DNA of 64,000 nucleotides from Mycolicibacterium aubagnense (GTDB lineage Bacteria > Actinomycetota > Actinomycetes > Mycobacteriales > Mycobacteriaceae): the NCBI RefSeq assembly GCF_010730955.1, contig NZ_AP022577.1:5022001-5086000 (forward strand). Reading direction: 5' to 3'. A program made the translations under genes and the position numbers. The notes under the pieces were generated by a model. That model was not told the origin of the DNA. It saw only the letters and a list, made by a program, of their open reading frames with translations, and did no database searches. Below are positions 34,032 through 44,429 of the stretch, piece after piece. The stretch's first letter is position 1; each line of letters begins with the position of its first letter.

Positions 34032-34075
34032 ACGACAGAGGGTGTCGGACCATATGGTCCGACACCCTCTGTCGT
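34032..34075. terminator. Terminator after the Rpf gene
   Basis: A perfect 44-bp palindrome (22-base arms centred between 34053 and 34054, core CCATATGG). It forms a very long stem, with only a short T-run after it; it probably acts as terminator and transcript stabiliser. Confidence 0.7.
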
Positions 34076-34123
34076 TGCCGGAGCCATCCTGGGTGATCCG
34101 TCACCTGATGAAACGATGGGGGC

Positions 34124-34936
34124 ATGGCGACGCATGACATCGCGACCAGCCTCGGCACCCTGCATCTTGACGTCACCGGCTCCGGTGACCCGATCCTGCT
34201 GATGCCCAGCCTGCTGACCGACCACACGCTCTACGCCGCGCAGGTGGCCCACTTCTCCGGTAGATACACCACGATCGCGGTCGACCCGCCCGGGCAGGGA
34301 CGCAGCCAGCCGCTGCGCGGCGCCTTCACCTTCGAGGAGAGTGCTCGGGCATATGTCGACGTCCTGGACGGGCTGGGGCTGCCGTGGGCACATCTGGTGG
34401 GCAATTCGTGGGGCGCCATGATCGGCGGCGCGATCTCTGCGATCTTCCCGGACCGGGTCGGGTGCGCCGTACTGCTCAACGGCACCGCATCGGAGGGGCC
34501 TCGATGGGATCGTCTGCAGCTCGCGCTGGCGGCGCGGCTGACCCGACTGGCCGGGCGCCCACTCTTCGTGCGGTCGACGGTGGTGCCGCGCTTCCTCGGG
34601 GTGACCACCCGCCGGCAGCGTCGCGACCTGGTCGACGGACTCGTGGGAATGATCAGGCGCAACAACGCGCGGTCCGCCAGCTTTGCGGTGGAGAGCATCG
34701 TGGTCCGGCGTCCGGACCAGCACGCGTTGTTCGGCCGCATCGGCGTTCCCACGCTCGTGGTCGCCGGCCGTGAAGACGAGAGCTTTCCGGTCGCCGAAGT
34801 GCGCCGGATGGCCGAGGCGATTCCGGGCTCGGAACTGGTGGTCCTGGAGCAGGTCGGGCACCTGGCCGCATATGAGGCGCCGGACACCGTCAACGCTCTC
34901 ATCGACGACTTCCTCGACCGCCACCGCCGCCGATAA
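34124..34936 (+). CDS. Alpha/beta-hydrolase
   Basis: 270 residues. It has the fold's nucleophile elbow GNSWGAM (Ser near residue 99), an oxyanion region after beta3 (LLMPSLLTDHTLY), Asp in AGREDESFPV and the catalytic His in EQVGHLAAYEAP. The cap region is Arg-rich. Substrate is unknown; the pattern (VDPPGQGRSQP) resembles lactonase/esterase-like members. It begins about 48 bp after the Rpf terminator and is followed 40 bp later by a peptidase gene. Confidence 0.85.
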   Translation: MATHDIATSLGTLHLDVTGSGDPILLMPSLLTDHTLYAAQVAHFSGRYTTIAVDPPGQGRSQPLRGAFTFEESARAYVDVLDGLGLPWAHLVGNSWGAMIGGAISAIFPDRVGCAVLLNGTASEGPRWDRLQLALAARLTRLAGRPLFVRSTVVPRFLGVTTRRQRRDLVDGLVGMIRRNNARSASFAVESIVVRRPDQHALFGRIGVPTLVVAGREDESFPVAEVRRMAEAIPGSELVVLEQVGHLAAYEAPDTVNALIDDFLDRHRRR

Positions 34937-34976
34937 TCGGGTGAGGCGCCGAGCCGTCATGTGCTAACAACGGAGT

Positions 34977-36956
34977 ATGGCCGTGACCCCGTTCGATGAC
35001 CTGGATGCCTACCTCCGTCTGCCCCGGGTGTCCGGGCTCGCAGTGTCGCCCGACGGCCGTCGCGTCGTCACGATGATCAGTGAGCTGACTGACAAGGGCA
35101 ACGAATTTGTCACCGCAGCTTGGGAACTCGACCCGGACGGGCAGCGCGACGCGCGCAGGCTGACGTACGGGGCCAAAGGGGAGTCCCAGCCGGCCTTCAC
35201 CGCGGCCGGCGATCTGCTGTTCGTCGCGGCACGAGCCACCGATTCCGACGACGATCCGCCCGCGGCGCTGTGGCGCTTACCGGCGAACGGCGGTGAAGCG
35301 CAACGGATTCTCGAGCTGTCGGGCGGCGTCAGCGCGGTGCACGCCGCCCGTTCTGCTGACGTCGTGGTGGTGACGGCGCCGATGCTCCCGTCGGCCGGCA
35401 CGCCCGACGACGACAAGCGCCTGCGCACGCTGCGCAAAGACAACAAAGTCTCGGCCATCCTGCACACCGGCTATCCGGTACGGCACTGGGATCACGACCT
35501 GGGGCCGGATCACGCGCACCTGCTCCGTGTCGAATCCGGTGCGGCTCAGGACATCACGCCGCAGCCCGGTATGGCGTTGAACGAAGCCACCGTGGATATC
35601 AGTGCCGACGGGACCTTCGCGGTCGCGTCCTGGGAGATACCCGCACCGGGGGCGGCATTGCGCAGTGTCCTGGTTCGCATCGACATCGGCACCGGCGAGC
35701 GCACGGTGATCGCCGACGACCCCGGTGCCGACCTGGGCGGCCCGGCGATCTCGCCCGATGGCAGCGCGGTCGCTTTCCTCCGCGAGACGCATTCGACGCC
35801 GAATCGAGCACCGCGGATCACCTTGTGCCGCCAGGCCTTCGGTGGCGAGCCGGTGGAGCTCACCACGCAGTGGGACCGCTGGCCGACGTCGGTGCGGTGG
35901 TCGCACGACGGATCGACGCTGTTGGTGACGGCCGACGACAACGGCCGCGCTCCGATCTTCACCGTCGACCCGGCGAGCGGAGCGGTCAGTCAATTGACCC
36001 ACGATGACTTCGCCTACGGCGAGGTACGCCCCGTCGCGGGCGGTGTGGTGTATGCCCTGCGCAGCAGTTACCTGACCCCGCCGCATCCGGTCCGGGTGGA
36101 CGCCTCCGGCGCCGTCACGGTGCTGCCGTGCGTCGAAATTCCCGAATTGCCAGGTGAACTGGTCGAGCTGACGGCGACGACGGACGACGGCATGGCCGTT
36201 CGGTCCTGGTTGACACTGCCTGCCGGCGACACGCCGGCACCGCTGCTGCTGTGGGTGCACGGCGGACCGGTGGGCAGCTGGAACACCTGGCACTGGCGCT
36301 GGAATCCGTGGCTGCTCACCGCGCTCGGCTACGCGGTGCTGATGCCGGACCCGGCGCTGTCGACCGGATATGGTCAGGACTTCATCCAACGTGGCTGGGG
36401 TGCTTGGGGTTTCGCGCCGTTCACCGACTTGATGGCTGCCGTCGACGGCGCCTGCGGCCACCCGCGCGTCGACGCCGGCCGGATCGCGGCGATGGGCGGC
36501 TCGTTCGGTGGCTACATGGCCAACTGGATCGCCGGGCACACCGACCGGTTCGCCGCGATCGTCACCCACGCCAGCCTGTGGGCCCTGGACCAATTCGGGC
36601 CGACCACCGACGGCGCCTACTGGTGGGCCCGCGAGATGACACCCGAGATGGCCGAACGCAATTCGCCGCACCGCCACGTCGAGAACATCACGACCCCGAT
36701 GCTCGTGATCCACGGGGACAAGGACTATCGGGTCCCGATCGGCGAAGGCCTGCGGTTGTGGAACGACCTGCTGACCAGGTCGGGGCTGCCCGCCGACGAC
36801 ACCGGCGCCACCGCGCACCGCTACCTCTACTACCCGTCGGAAGGGCACTGGATCGCCGCGCCGCAGCACGCCAAGATCTGGTACCAGGTGGTGACGGCGT
36901 TCCTGTCCGAGCACGTCCTGAAGGAACACATCGACCTGCCGGAGACCCTCGGCTGA
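34977..36956 (+). CDS. S9-family serine peptidase (prolyl oligopeptidase/acylaminoacyl peptidase type)
   Basis: 659 residues. The N-terminal part is a beta-propeller (repeats such as SPDGRRVVTM, SPDGSAVAFL, SHDGSTLLVTADD, about 15-400). The C-terminal hydrolase domain carries GGSFGGYMANW (nucleophile Ser), HGDKDYRVPIGEG (Asp) and EGHWIAAPQH (His). It is cytosolic with no signal peptide. CGGAG lies directly before ATG 34977 and at better spacing from GTG 34983, which may be the true start (MTPFDDLDAYLRL). Confidence 0.92.
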   Translation: MAVTPFDDLDAYLRLPRVSGLAVSPDGRRVVTMISELTDKGNEFVTAAWELDPDGQRDARRLTYGAKGESQPAFTAAGDLLFVAARATDSDDDPPAALWRLPANGGEAQRILELSGGVSAVHAARSADVVVVTAPMLPSAGTPDDDKRLRTLRKDNKVSAILHTGYPVRHWDHDLGPDHAHLLRVESGAAQDITPQPGMALNEATVDISADGTFAVASWEIPAPGAALRSVLVRIDIGTGERTVIADDPGADLGGPAISPDGSAVAFLRETHSTPNRAPRITLCRQAFGGEPVELTTQWDRWPTSVRWSHDGSTLLVTADDNGRAPIFTVDPASGAVSQLTHDDFAYGEVRPVAGGVVYALRSSYLTPPHPVRVDASGAVTVLPCVEIPELPGELVELTATTDDGMAVRSWLTLPAGDTPAPLLLWVHGGPVGSWNTWHWRWNPWLLTALGYAVLMPDPALSTGYGQDFIQRGWGAWGFAPFTDLMAAVDGACGHPRVDAGRIAAMGGSFGGYMANWIAGHTDRFAAIVTHASLWALDQFGPTTDGAYWWAREMTPEMAERNSPHRHVENITTPMLVIHGDKDYRVPIGEGLRLWNDLLTRSGLPADDTGATAHRYLYYPSEGHWIAAPQHAKIWYQVVTAFLSEHVLKEHIDLPETLG

Positions 36957-37039
36957 GTCTGATTTGCCGCACTCGCCCCCGCAAGCGGGAGGTACCCCCA
37001 CATCGCGGCTCGTTCCTCGCCGCTTGATCGTCGTACGGC

Positions 37040-37045
37040 TAGGTT
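37040..37045 (+). promoter_or_regulatory. -10 box of the enoyl-reductase-like gene (leaderless)
   Basis: TAGGTT ends seven bases before ATG 37053, favouring it over the upstream TTG at 37044. Confidence 0.55.
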
Positions 37046-37052
37046 GAGCAGC

Positions 37053-38312
37053 ATGACTGCACCGCAGCGCGAATTCGACATCGTTCTCTACGGCGCCACC
37101 GGCTTCGTCGGGAAGCTGACCGCCCAATATCTGGCCGAGCATGGAGGGGCCGCGCGGATCGCGCTGGCCGGCCGGTCAATGGACAAACTGGCCGCGGTCC
37201 GGGACTCCCTCGGCGCGGCCGGTCAGGGCTGGGGACTGATCCACGCCGATGCCTCGTCGCAGCAGAGCCTGGATGCGATGGCGGCCCGGACCCAGGTGGT
37301 CGTCACCACGGTCGGTCCGTACCTGAAGTATGGCCTGCCGCTGGTGGCCGCGTGTGCGGCGGCCGGCACCGACTACGCCGACCTCACCGGGGAGAGCCTG
37401 TTCATCCGGGAGAGCATCGACCTGTTCCACAAGCAGGCCGCCGATACGGGTGCCCGCATCGTGCACTCCTGCGGATTCGATTCCATCCCTTCGGATCTCA
37501 CCGTCTACGCGCTGTACAAGGCGGCCCAGGCCGACGGAGCCGGGGAGCTCACCGACACCGACTACGTGCTGCGTGGCTTCTCCGGTGGCGTCTCGGGCGG
37601 CACCGTCGCCTCAATGCTGGAGTTGTTCTCACTGACGTCCGGCGACGAGGAGCTGCGTCGGACCATGATGGACCCCTACACGCTGACCACCGATCGCGCC
37701 GCCGAGCCGGAAGTGGGCCACCAGTCCGACACCCCGTGGCGTCGCGGTCGGGACATCGCGCCGGAGCTCGCCGGCACCTGGACCGGCGCCTTCGTCATGG
37801 CGGTGGCGAACACGCGCATCGTGCGGCGCACCAATGCGCTGCTGGACTGGCACTACGGCCGCCGGTTCCGGTACGCGGAGCACATGAGCCTGGGGTCGTC
37901 GCCCATCGCTCCCGTCGCCTCGGCGCTGGGTACCGCGGTCAACGCGGCCGTGATGAACCTCGGCAGTCGCTTCTTCAACAAGCTGCCCCGTGGCCTCATC
38001 GACCGGGTCGTCCCGAAGCCGGGCACCGGACCCAGCGAGCAGGCCCGGGACAACGGTCACTACCGCGTCGAGACGTACACCCGCACCACCAGTGGCGCCC
38101 GGTACCGCTCCGTCATGGCTCAGCAGGGTGACCCGGGCTACAAGGCCACCGCGGTGTTGCTGGGGGAGTGCGGCTTGGCGCTGGCGCTCGACCGCGACCG
38201 GCTTTCGGACTTGACGGGCGTCCTGACCCCGGCCGCCGCCATGGGCGACGTGCTCCTCACCCGGCTGCCGGCCGCCGGCGTCACGTTCGAAACCGAAGCG
38301 CTGGGGCGCTGA
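37053..38312 (+). CDS. Saccharopine dehydrogenase-like / trans-acting enoyl reductase family protein (Rv2449c-like)
   Basis: 419 residues. The N-terminal NAD(P)-binding Rossmann fold (FDIVLYGATGFVGKLTAQYLAEHG) is followed by VVVTTVGPYLKYGLPLVAACAAAGTDYADLTGE and GFDSIPSDLTVYALY. It is very close to Rv2449c. The family includes the trans-acting enoyl reductase of phenolic glycolipid/PDIM synthesis (Rv2953), but Rv2449c itself has no established role. Start ATG 37053 is chosen from the leaderless -10 box. Confidence 0.9.
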   Translation: MTAPQREFDIVLYGATGFVGKLTAQYLAEHGGAARIALAGRSMDKLAAVRDSLGAAGQGWGLIHADASSQQSLDAMAARTQVVVTTVGPYLKYGLPLVAACAAAGTDYADLTGESLFIRESIDLFHKQAADTGARIVHSCGFDSIPSDLTVYALYKAAQADGAGELTDTDYVLRGFSGGVSGGTVASMLELFSLTSGDEELRRTMMDPYTLTTDRAAEPEVGHQSDTPWRRGRDIAPELAGTWTGAFVMAVANTRIVRRTNALLDWHYGRRFRYAEHMSLGSSPIAPVASALGTAVNAAVMNLGSRFFNKLPRGLIDRVVPKPGTGPSEQARDNGHYRVETYTRTTSGARYRSVMAQQGDPGYKATAVLLGECGLALALDRDRLSDLTGVLTPAAAMGDVLLTRLPAAGVTFETEALGR

Positions 38313-38411
38313 TTCGCGCAGCAAGCGCGGAAGTGCTGTGCCGCGTCGCCGACCCGGCTAGTGTCGGCGACGAGGTTTCACACACATCCCGGGGACATGA
38401 GGTGGAAAGCC

Positions 38412-39035
38412 ATGGCTGGTCTTGACGAACTGCTCAATCAGATTCCGACACAAGAGATTGCGGCCAAACTGGGTGCGGATGAAGGCGAGGTGAACAGCGC
38501 CGTACAACAGCTGGTGCCGCTGCTGGTGGGCGGTCTGCAACACACCGCGCAGGACCCCGATAACGCGGCCGGCATCGAGCACGATGCCACCGACCACGCG
38601 GCGAGCGGACTGCTCGACGGTGGCGTCACCGTCGAGCAGGTGAACCAGGACCAGGGCGCCGACGCCATCGCGAAGATCTTCGGCGGCAATGACAGCGGTC
38701 AGGTCGCGTCCGCACTGGCCGGCGGCGGCGCCGGCAACAGTGAGCTGATCCAGAAGTTGTTGCCCATCCTGGCGCCCATCGTGCTGGCGTACATCGGCAA
38801 GCAGCTCGGCGGTGGCGGGGCGTCGACCCCCGCGGCGTCCGGCGGCGGTCTCGGCGACGTGCTGGGCAACATCCTCGGCGGGGCGCTGGGGGGTAACAAC
38901 GCCGGCGGCAAGACGAACTCCGGGGACAACCCGCTGGGGAGCATTCTGGGCAGTGTCCTCGGCGGCGGTGGCAACCAGGGCGCCGGCGGCGTGCTCGGCA
39001 GTGTCCTCGGCGGGTTGTTCGGCAACCGCAAGTAG
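38412..39035 (+). CDS. DUF937 family protein with Gly-rich C-terminus
   Basis: 207 residues from ATG 38412, with GGTGGAAAG upstream. The N-terminal DUF937 helical region (MAGLDELLNQIPTQEIAAKLGADEGEVNSAVQQLVPLLVGGL) matches the family's periodic QLLP-GG pattern. The C-terminal third repeats LGDVLGNILGG, LGSILGSVLGG and VLGSVLGGLFG, a possible amphipathic or membrane-binding repeat. Function unknown. An in-frame upstream extension to 38361 exists but lacks a ribosome binding site. Confidence 0.85.
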   Translation: MAGLDELLNQIPTQEIAAKLGADEGEVNSAVQQLVPLLVGGLQHTAQDPDNAAGIEHDATDHAASGLLDGGVTVEQVNQDQGADAIAKIFGGNDSGQVASALAGGGAGNSELIQKLLPILAPIVLAYIGKQLGGGGASTPAASGGGLGDVLGNILGGALGGNNAGGKTNSGDNPLGSILGSVLGGGGNQGAGGVLGSVLGGLFGNRK

Positions 39036-39099
39036 TTCTCCGCGCGGCGGTAAATGTGCCGCTTGCCGGGCGCATTTAGGTCAGGTCGCGGCGCTTACC

Positions 39100-39105
39100 T
39101 AGAAT
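39100..39105 (+). promoter_or_regulatory. -10 box of valS (leaderless)
   Basis: TAGAAT ends six bases before the GTG at 39112. Confidence 0.65.
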
Positions 39106-39111
39106 TGGCCG

Positions 39112-41799
39112 GTGACTGCCAGCGATACACCTGATCCCACGACCGTGAATGCGGCCTCCGATGCGGAGATTGCCCTGCCCAAATCGTGGGATCCGAGCGC
39201 GGTAGAAGCTGACATGTACCAGCGCTGGGTCGACGCCGGGTACTTCACCGCCGACCCGACCAGCGACAAGCCGCCGTACTCCATCGTGCTGCCGCCGCCG
39301 AACGTCACCGGCAGCCTGCACATGGGCCACGCCCTCGACCACACCCTGATGGACGCGCTGACCCGGCGAAAGCGCATGCAGGGTTTCGAGGTGCTGTGGT
39401 TGCCTGGCATGGACCACGCCGGCATCGCGACGCAGACCCTGGTCGAGAAGCAGCTCGCCGCCGGCGGCCAAACCAAAGAAGACTTCGGCCGCGAGGGCTT
39501 CGTCGAGAAGGTCTGGGAATGGAAGCGCGAGTCCGGCGGCACCATCGGCGGCCAGATGCGGCGCCTGGGCGACGGTGTCGACTGGAGCCGGGATCGGTTC
39601 ACCATGGACGAAGGCCTGTCGCGGGCCGTCCGCACCATCTTCAAGCGGCTGTTCGACGCCGGGCTCATCTACCGCGCCGAGCGGCTGGTCAACTGGTCGC
39701 CGGTTCTGGAGACCGCGATCTCCGACCTCGAGGTGAAGTACGACGACGTCGAGGGCGAACTCGTGTCGTTCCGGTACGGCTCGATGAACGACGCGGAACC
39801 CCACATCGTGGTGGCCACCACGCGACTCGAGACGATGTTGGGTGACACCGCCATCGCCGTGCACCCAGAGGACGAGCGCTACCGCGCGCTGGTCGGCAGC
39901 ACGCTGCCGCACCCGTTCCTGGATCGCGACATCATCATCGTGGCCGACGAGCACGTCGACCCCGAATTCGGTACCGGCGCAGTCAAAGTCACGCCCGCGC
40001 ACGATCCGAACGACTTCGAGATCGGCCTGCGGCACAACCTGGCGATGCCGACCATCATGGACACCAAGGGTGCGATCGCCGGTACCGGAACCGAATTCGA
40101 CGGAATGGACCGCTTCGAGGCCCGCGTCAAGGTGCGCGAGAAGCTGGCCGCCGAGGGCCGGATCGTCGCCGAGAAGCGGCCGTACCTGCACAGCGTCGGG
40201 CACTCCGAGCGCAGCGGCGAGGCCATCGAGCCGCGGCTGTCCATGCAGTGGTGGGTCAAGGTGGAGTCGCTGGCCAAGGCGGCGGGTGACGCAGTCCGTA
40301 ACGGCGACACCGTGATTCACCCGGCCAGCCTGGAGCCGCGTTGGTTCGCCTGGGTCGACGACATGCACGACTGGTGCATCTCGCGGCAGCTCTGGTGGGG
40401 ACACCGCATCCCGATCTGGCACGGCCCGGACGGCGAGACCGTCTGCGTCGGCCCGGACGAGGAGCCGCCGGCCGGCTGGGAGCAGGACCCCGACGTGCTC
40501 GACACTTGGTTCTCGTCGGCGCTGTGGCCGTTCTCCACCATGGGCTGGCCGGACAAGACGCCTGAACTCGAGAAGTTCTATCCGACAACGGTTCTGGTGA
40601 CCGGATACGACATCCTGTTCTTCTGGGTGGCCCGGATGATGATGTTCGGCACCTTCGTGGCCGACGACCCGGTCCTGGGCGGATGCGCCGGTGGATCTCA
40701 AGTGCCGTTTCGTAATGTCTTCCTGCACGGCCTGATTCGCGATCAGTTCGGCCAGAAGATGAGCAAGTCCAAGGGCAACGGTATCGACCCGCTGGACTGG
40801 GTGGAGACGTTCGGCGCCGACGCGCTGCGCTTCACCCTGGCTCGCGGTGCCAGTCCCGGCGGCGACCTGTCGATCGGTGAGGACCACGCCCGCGCGTCCC
40901 GCAACTTCGCGACCAAGCTGTTCAACGCAACGCGTTTCGCGATGATGAATGGCGCGGCCCCGGCTGAGCTGCCGGCGGCTGCTGAGCTCACCGACGCCGA
41001 CCGCTGGATTCTGGGCCGGCTCGAAGAGGTCCGCGTCGACGTAGATGACTCGCTCGACACTTATCAGTTCAGCCGCGCCTGCGAGGCGCTGTACCACTTC
41101 GCGTGGGACGAGTTCTGTGACTGGTACCTGGAGCTCGCGAAAGCCCAACTGTTCGAAGGTGGTTCGCGCGCAGAGCACACCAAGGCCGTGCTGGCCGCCG
41201 TGCTCGACGTGCTGCTCAAGCTGCTGCACCCGGTGATGCCGTTCGTCACCGAGGCGCTGTGGAAGTCGCTGAGCGGTGGCGAGTCGGTGGTCATCGCGCA
41301 GTGGCCGCGGGCATCCGGTGTCGAGCTCGATGAGGTGTCCGCCGGCCGGATCACCGACATGCAGAAGCTGATCACCGAGGTGCGCCGGTTCCGCAGCGAC
41401 CAGGGCCTCAACGACCGGCAGAAGGTGCCTGCCCGCCTGGTGGGTATCAGCGAAGCAGACCTGGACGCCCAGGTCGCCGCGGTGACGTCCCTGGCCTGGC
41501 TGACCGAACCGGCTGCCGACTTCAACCCCTCCGCGGCCGTGGAGGTCCGGCTGTCGAAGGGCACCGTCGTGGTCGAGGTGGACACCTCGGGCACGGTCGA
41601 CGTCGCCGCCGAGCGTCGTCGGCTGGAGAAGGACCTGGCTGCCGCGCAGAAGGAACTCGCCCAGACCACAGGCAAATTGGGCAACGAGGCGTTCCTGGCA
41701 AAGGCTCCCGAAGATGTGGTCGCCAAGATTCGGGGTCGCCAGCAGCTGGCCTCCGAAGAGGTCGACCGGATCAACGCCCGGCTGGCCGGTCTGCGATGA
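39112..41799 (+). CDS. valS: Valyl-tRNA synthetase
   Basis: 895 residues, class I. HIGH-type motif HMGH in [20 protein letters not shown] (about residue 66-69), KMSKSKGN (about residue 549-556), an editing domain between them (about 190-350) and a C-terminal coiled coil ([21 protein letters not shown]). The GTG start sits six bases after a -10 box and has no ribosome binding site. It overlaps folC by 4 bp (ATGA), beginning the valS-folC-DUF4233 operon. Confidence 0.98.
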   Translation: MTASDTPDPTTVNAASDAEIALPKSWDPSAVEADMYQRWVDAGYFTADPTSDKPPYSIVLPPPNVTGSLHMGHALDHTLMDALTRRKRMQGFEVLWLPGMDHAGIATQTLVEKQLAAGGQTKEDFGREGFVEKVWEWKRESGGTIGGQMRRLGDGVDWSRDRFTMDEGLSRAVRTIFKRLFDAGLIYRAERLVNWSPVLETAISDLEVKYDDVEGELVSFRYGSMNDAEPHIVVATTRLETMLGDTAIAVHPEDERYRALVGSTLPHPFLDRDIIIVADEHVDPEFGTGAVKVTPAHDPNDFEIGLRHNLAMPTIMDTKGAIAGTGTEFDGMDRFEARVKVREKLAAEGRIVAEKRPYLHSVGHSERSGEAIEPRLSMQWWVKVESLAKAAGDAVRNGDTVIHPASLEPRWFAWVDDMHDWCISRQLWWGHRIPIWHGPDGETVCVGPDEEPPAGWEQDPDVLDTWFSSALWPFSTMGWPDKTPELEKFYPTTVLVTGYDILFFWVARMMMFGTFVADDPVLGGCAGGSQVPFRNVFLHGLIRDQFGQKMSKSKGNGIDPLDWVETFGADALRFTLARGASPGGDLSIGEDHARASRNFATKLFNATRFAMMNGAAPAELPAAAELTDADRWILGRLEEVRVDVDDSLDTYQFSRACEALYHFAWDEFCDWYLELAKAQLFEGGSRAEHTKAVLAAVLDVLLKLLHPVMPFVTEALWKSLSGGESVVIAQWPRASGVELDEVSAGRITDMQKLITEVRRFRSDQGLNDRQKVPARLVGISEADLDAQVAAVTSLAWLTEPAADFNPSAAVEVRLSKGTVVVEVDTSGTVDVAAERRRLEKDLAAAQKELAQTTGKLGNEAFLAKAPEDVVAKIRGRQQLASEEVDRINARLAGLR

Positions 41800-43280
41800 C
41801 GGAACCGCGGCCCCGGTTCGATGGCGCCACTGGCGCGGCTCCGACGCCCGACGAGATCGCCGAGCTGCTGCAGGTCGAGTACCTGCTCGACCAGCGGTGG
41901 CCGGAGACGAAGATCGAGCCGAGCACGGTGCGCATCGAGGCGCTGCTGGAGATGCTCGGCTCGCCGCAGCGCGGCTACCCGAGCATCCACGTGGCCGGCA
42001 CCAACGGCAAGACCTCGGTCACCCGGATGATCGACGCGCTGCTGACCGCGTTCAGCCGGCGCACCGGCCGGACCACCAGCCCGCACCTGCAGGCCGCCAC
42101 CGAGCGCATCGCGATCGACGGAAAGCCCATCAGCCCAGCGCAATACGTCGCGACCTACGCCGAGATCGAACCGTTCGTCGAGATCGTCGACCGCCAGTCG
42201 GAAGCCGGCGAACTGGGGGAGCCGGGCCCCAAGATGAGCAAGTTCGAGGTGCTCACCGCCATGGCGTTCGCGGCCTTCGCCGATGCGCCGGTGGACGTGG
42301 CGGTCGTCGAGACCGGGCTGGGCGGACGCTGGGATGCCACCAACGTCGTCGACGCCCCGGTCGCCGTCATCACTCCGATCGGCTTGGACCACACCGACTT
42401 TCTCGGTGACACCATCGCCGCGATCGCGCGGGAGAAGGCCGGCATCATCGCCCGTCAGCAGCCCGACCTGGTACCCGCCGACACCGACCCCAGCACCGTC
42501 GCGGTGATTGCCCGCCAGGTGCCCGAGGCCATGGAAGTGCTGATGGCCCAGGCGGTTACGGCCGACGCCGCGGTCGCGCGCGAGGATTCCGAATTCGCCG
42601 TCCGTGGCCGTCAGGTCGCCATCGGTGGGCAGATGCTGGAACTGCAGGGCCTCGGTGGTGTCTACACCGACATCTTCCTGCCGTTGCACGGCGAGCATCA
42701 GGCGCACAATGCTGCGCTGGCGCTGGCCGCGGTCGAGGCGTTCTTCGGCGCCGGCGCCGACCGTCAACTCGACGTCGATACCGTGCGCGCCGGCTTCGCC
42801 GCGGTGCGCAATCCGGGTCGCCTGGAGCGGATGCGCAGTGCCCCAACGGTGTTCATCGATGCGGCGCACAACCCCGCCGGGGCCGCCGCGCTCGCCGACG
42901 CACTCCAGACGGAGTTCGAATTCCGGTTCCTGGTCGGCGTCGTCTCCGTCATGGCGGACAAGGACGTCGACGGCATCCTGACCGCGCTCGAGCCGGCGTT
43001 CGACCTGCTGGTCGTGACGCACAACGGGTCGCCGCGGGCCATGGACGTCGAATCCCTTGCCGCGCTGGCCGAGGAGCGGTTCGGTCCCGAGCGCGTCATC
43101 ACCGCGCCGAACCTGGCCGACGCCATCGAGGCGGCGACGGCGTTGGTCGAGGAATCGGGCAACGACTACGGCTCGGTCGGGGGCTCGTCCGACGGCTTCT
43201 CCGGCGCGGGCATGGTGATCACCGGTTCGGTCGTGACGGCCGGAGCGGCCCGCACCCTGTTCGGAAAGGACCCGGCGTGA
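41796..43280 (+). CDS. folC: Bifunctional dihydrofolate synthase/folylpolyglutamate synthase
   Basis: 494 residues. Mur-ligase-type P-loop [16 protein letters not shown] (about 65-80), [42 protein letters not shown] (with the carbamylated-Lys region) and [30 protein letters not shown]. It ligates glutamate to dihydropteroate and to folates. Translationally coupled to valS at its start and to the DUF4233 gene at its end (GTGA). Confidence 0.96.
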   Translation: MTEPRPRFDGATGAAPTPDEIAELLQVEYLLDQRWPETKIEPSTVRIEALLEMLGSPQRGYPSIHVAGTNGKTSVTRMIDALLTAFSRRTGRTTSPHLQAATERIAIDGKPISPAQYVATYAEIEPFVEIVDRQSEAGELGEPGPKMSKFEVLTAMAFAAFADAPVDVAVVETGLGGRWDATNVVDAPVAVITPIGLDHTDFLGDTIAAIAREKAGIIARQQPDLVPADTDPSTVAVIARQVPEAMEVLMAQAVTADAAVAREDSEFAVRGRQVAIGGQMLELQGLGGVYTDIFLPLHGEHQAHNAALALAAVEAFFGAGADRQLDVDTVRAGFAAVRNPGRLERMRSAPTVFIDAAHNPAGAAALADALQTEFEFRFLVGVVSVMADKDVDGILTALEPAFDLLVVTHNGSPRAMDVESLAALAEERFGPERVITAPNLADAIEAATALVEESGNDYGSVGGSSDGFSGAGMVITGSVVTAGAARTLFGKDPA

Positions 43281-43654
43281 GCACCCCTAGCCAGCAGCCC
43301 GACCCGTGGAAGAGTTTCCGCGGCGTGATGGCAGGCACGCTGATCCTGGAAGTCATCGTGGTGCTGCTGGCGCTGCCGGTGGTGTCGGTGTTCCACGGGG
43401 GTCTGACGCCACTCAGCAGTGGCTACCTGATCGGCATGGCGATCGTGCTGGCGCTGCTGTCAGGGCTGCAGGGCCGGTCCTGGGCGCTGGCGGCGAACGT
43501 CGGCATTCAATTCGTGCTGATCCTCGGCGCGTTCATCGACGTGACCATCGGCGTCGTCGGCATCATTTTCCTGCTGGTCTGGGTGCTGATCCTCTACCTG
43601 CGGTCTGAGGTCAAGCGTCGCCAGGACCGCGGTCTGCTGCCTGGCCAGCAGTGA
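43277..43654 (+). CDS. DUF4233 small integral-membrane protein
   Basis: 125 residues with four hydrophobic segments ([75 protein letters not shown]) and a short basic C-terminus. The GTG start overlaps folC. It matches the conserved membrane gene between folC and ndk in mycobacteria (Rv2446c). Function unknown. Confidence 0.9.
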   Translation: MSTPSQQPDPWKSFRGVMAGTLILEVIVVLLALPVVSVFHGGLTPLSSGYLIGMAIVLALLSGLQGRSWALAANVGIQFVLILGAFIDVTIGVVGIIFLLVWVLILYLRSEVKRRQDRGLLPGQQ

Positions 43655-43690
43655 CTTCTGCCCGAATCGCTGGATTCGGTTACTGACTAG

Positions 43691-43696
43691 TACGCT
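43691..43696 (+). promoter_or_regulatory. -10 box of ndk (leaderless)
   Basis: TACGCT ends seven bases before the GTG at 43704. Confidence 0.55.
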
Positions 43697-43703
43697 GTCC
43701 GCC

Positions 43704-44114
43704 GTGACTGAGCAGACCCTTGTTTTGATCAAGCCCGACGGCGTCAAGCGCAACCTGATCGGCGAAATCATCAGCCGAATCGAGCGCAAGGGCCTGACCT
43801 TTGCTGCTCTCGAGCTGAAGACTGTCAGCGTGGAGCTGGCGACCAAGCACTACGCCGAGCACGAGGACAAGCCCTTCTTCGGCGACCTGCTGGAATTCAT
43901 CACCTCGGGCCCGGTTGTGGCCGCGATCGTCGAGGGCCCGCGCGCCGTCGCCGCCTTCCGGCAAATCGCCGGCGGCACCGACCCGGTGGAGAAGGCCGCG
44001 ACCGGCACCATCCGTGGTGACCTGGCCCTGATCACCCAGGACAACCTGGTTCACGGCTCGGATTCCCCGGAGTCCGCGGCCCGCGAAATCGCCCTCTGGT
44101 TCCCCGGTAACTGA
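43704..44114 (+). CDS. ndk: Nucleoside diphosphate kinase
   Basis: 136 residues. It starts [26 protein letters not shown] and holds the active-site His in [20 protein letters not shown]. It equilibrates nucleoside di- and triphosphates by a phospho-histidine intermediate. GTG start just after a -10 box. As in M. tuberculosis, ndk lies between the folC cluster and rne. Confidence 0.98.
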   Translation: MTEQTLVLIKPDGVKRNLIGEIISRIERKGLTFAALELKTVSVELATKHYAEHEDKPFFGDLLEFITSGPVVAAIVEGPRAVAAFRQIAGGTDPVEKAATGTIRGDLALITQDNLVHGSDSPESAAREIALWFPGN

Positions 44115-44429
44115 CACTGTGGTCCGCCGGTAGCTGAGCTACCGGCGGCACCTCGTCGGAGATTGGCCGGCGATGTGGGATACTGGCGTACGGGTGACCT
44201 GCTTCATACCAGGAGCGGACGCCCGGATGAAGACTTAGACGACGCGACCACCCGGAGAAATCCGAGTGCGGCGCCGACCGTCCAGCCATCATTCAGCCAG
44301 GCACCGAGGGCTCCCCATGGGCCGCTAGGTGCGAGACCACAACAATCTCGGGAGAAGTTCCCCGAGCCAATACAAGAAGCCCTCGCGTGGCCGCGTCGCA
44401 CGACGCGCCCGGGGGCTTGAGGAGAATAC
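44115..44429 (+). other. Long 5' leader and promoter region of rne
   Basis: 315 bp without a gene. An extended -10 element (TGG then GATACT, 44179-44184) would start transcription near 44191, giving a leader of about 240 nt. Immediately before the ribosome binding site lies a nested hairpin: AAGCCC (44377-44382) pairs with GGGCTT (44413-44418), with an inner stem CGCGTC/GACGCG (44392-44397/44402-44407). Long rne leaders are used for RNase E autoregulation; I infer the same here. Confidence 0.55.

Noticed and set aside
39076..41229. 717-residue open frame on the minus strand across valS
   Set aside because: Shadow of the valS frame in GC-rich DNA; no family resemblance, and valS is unmistakable on the other strand.
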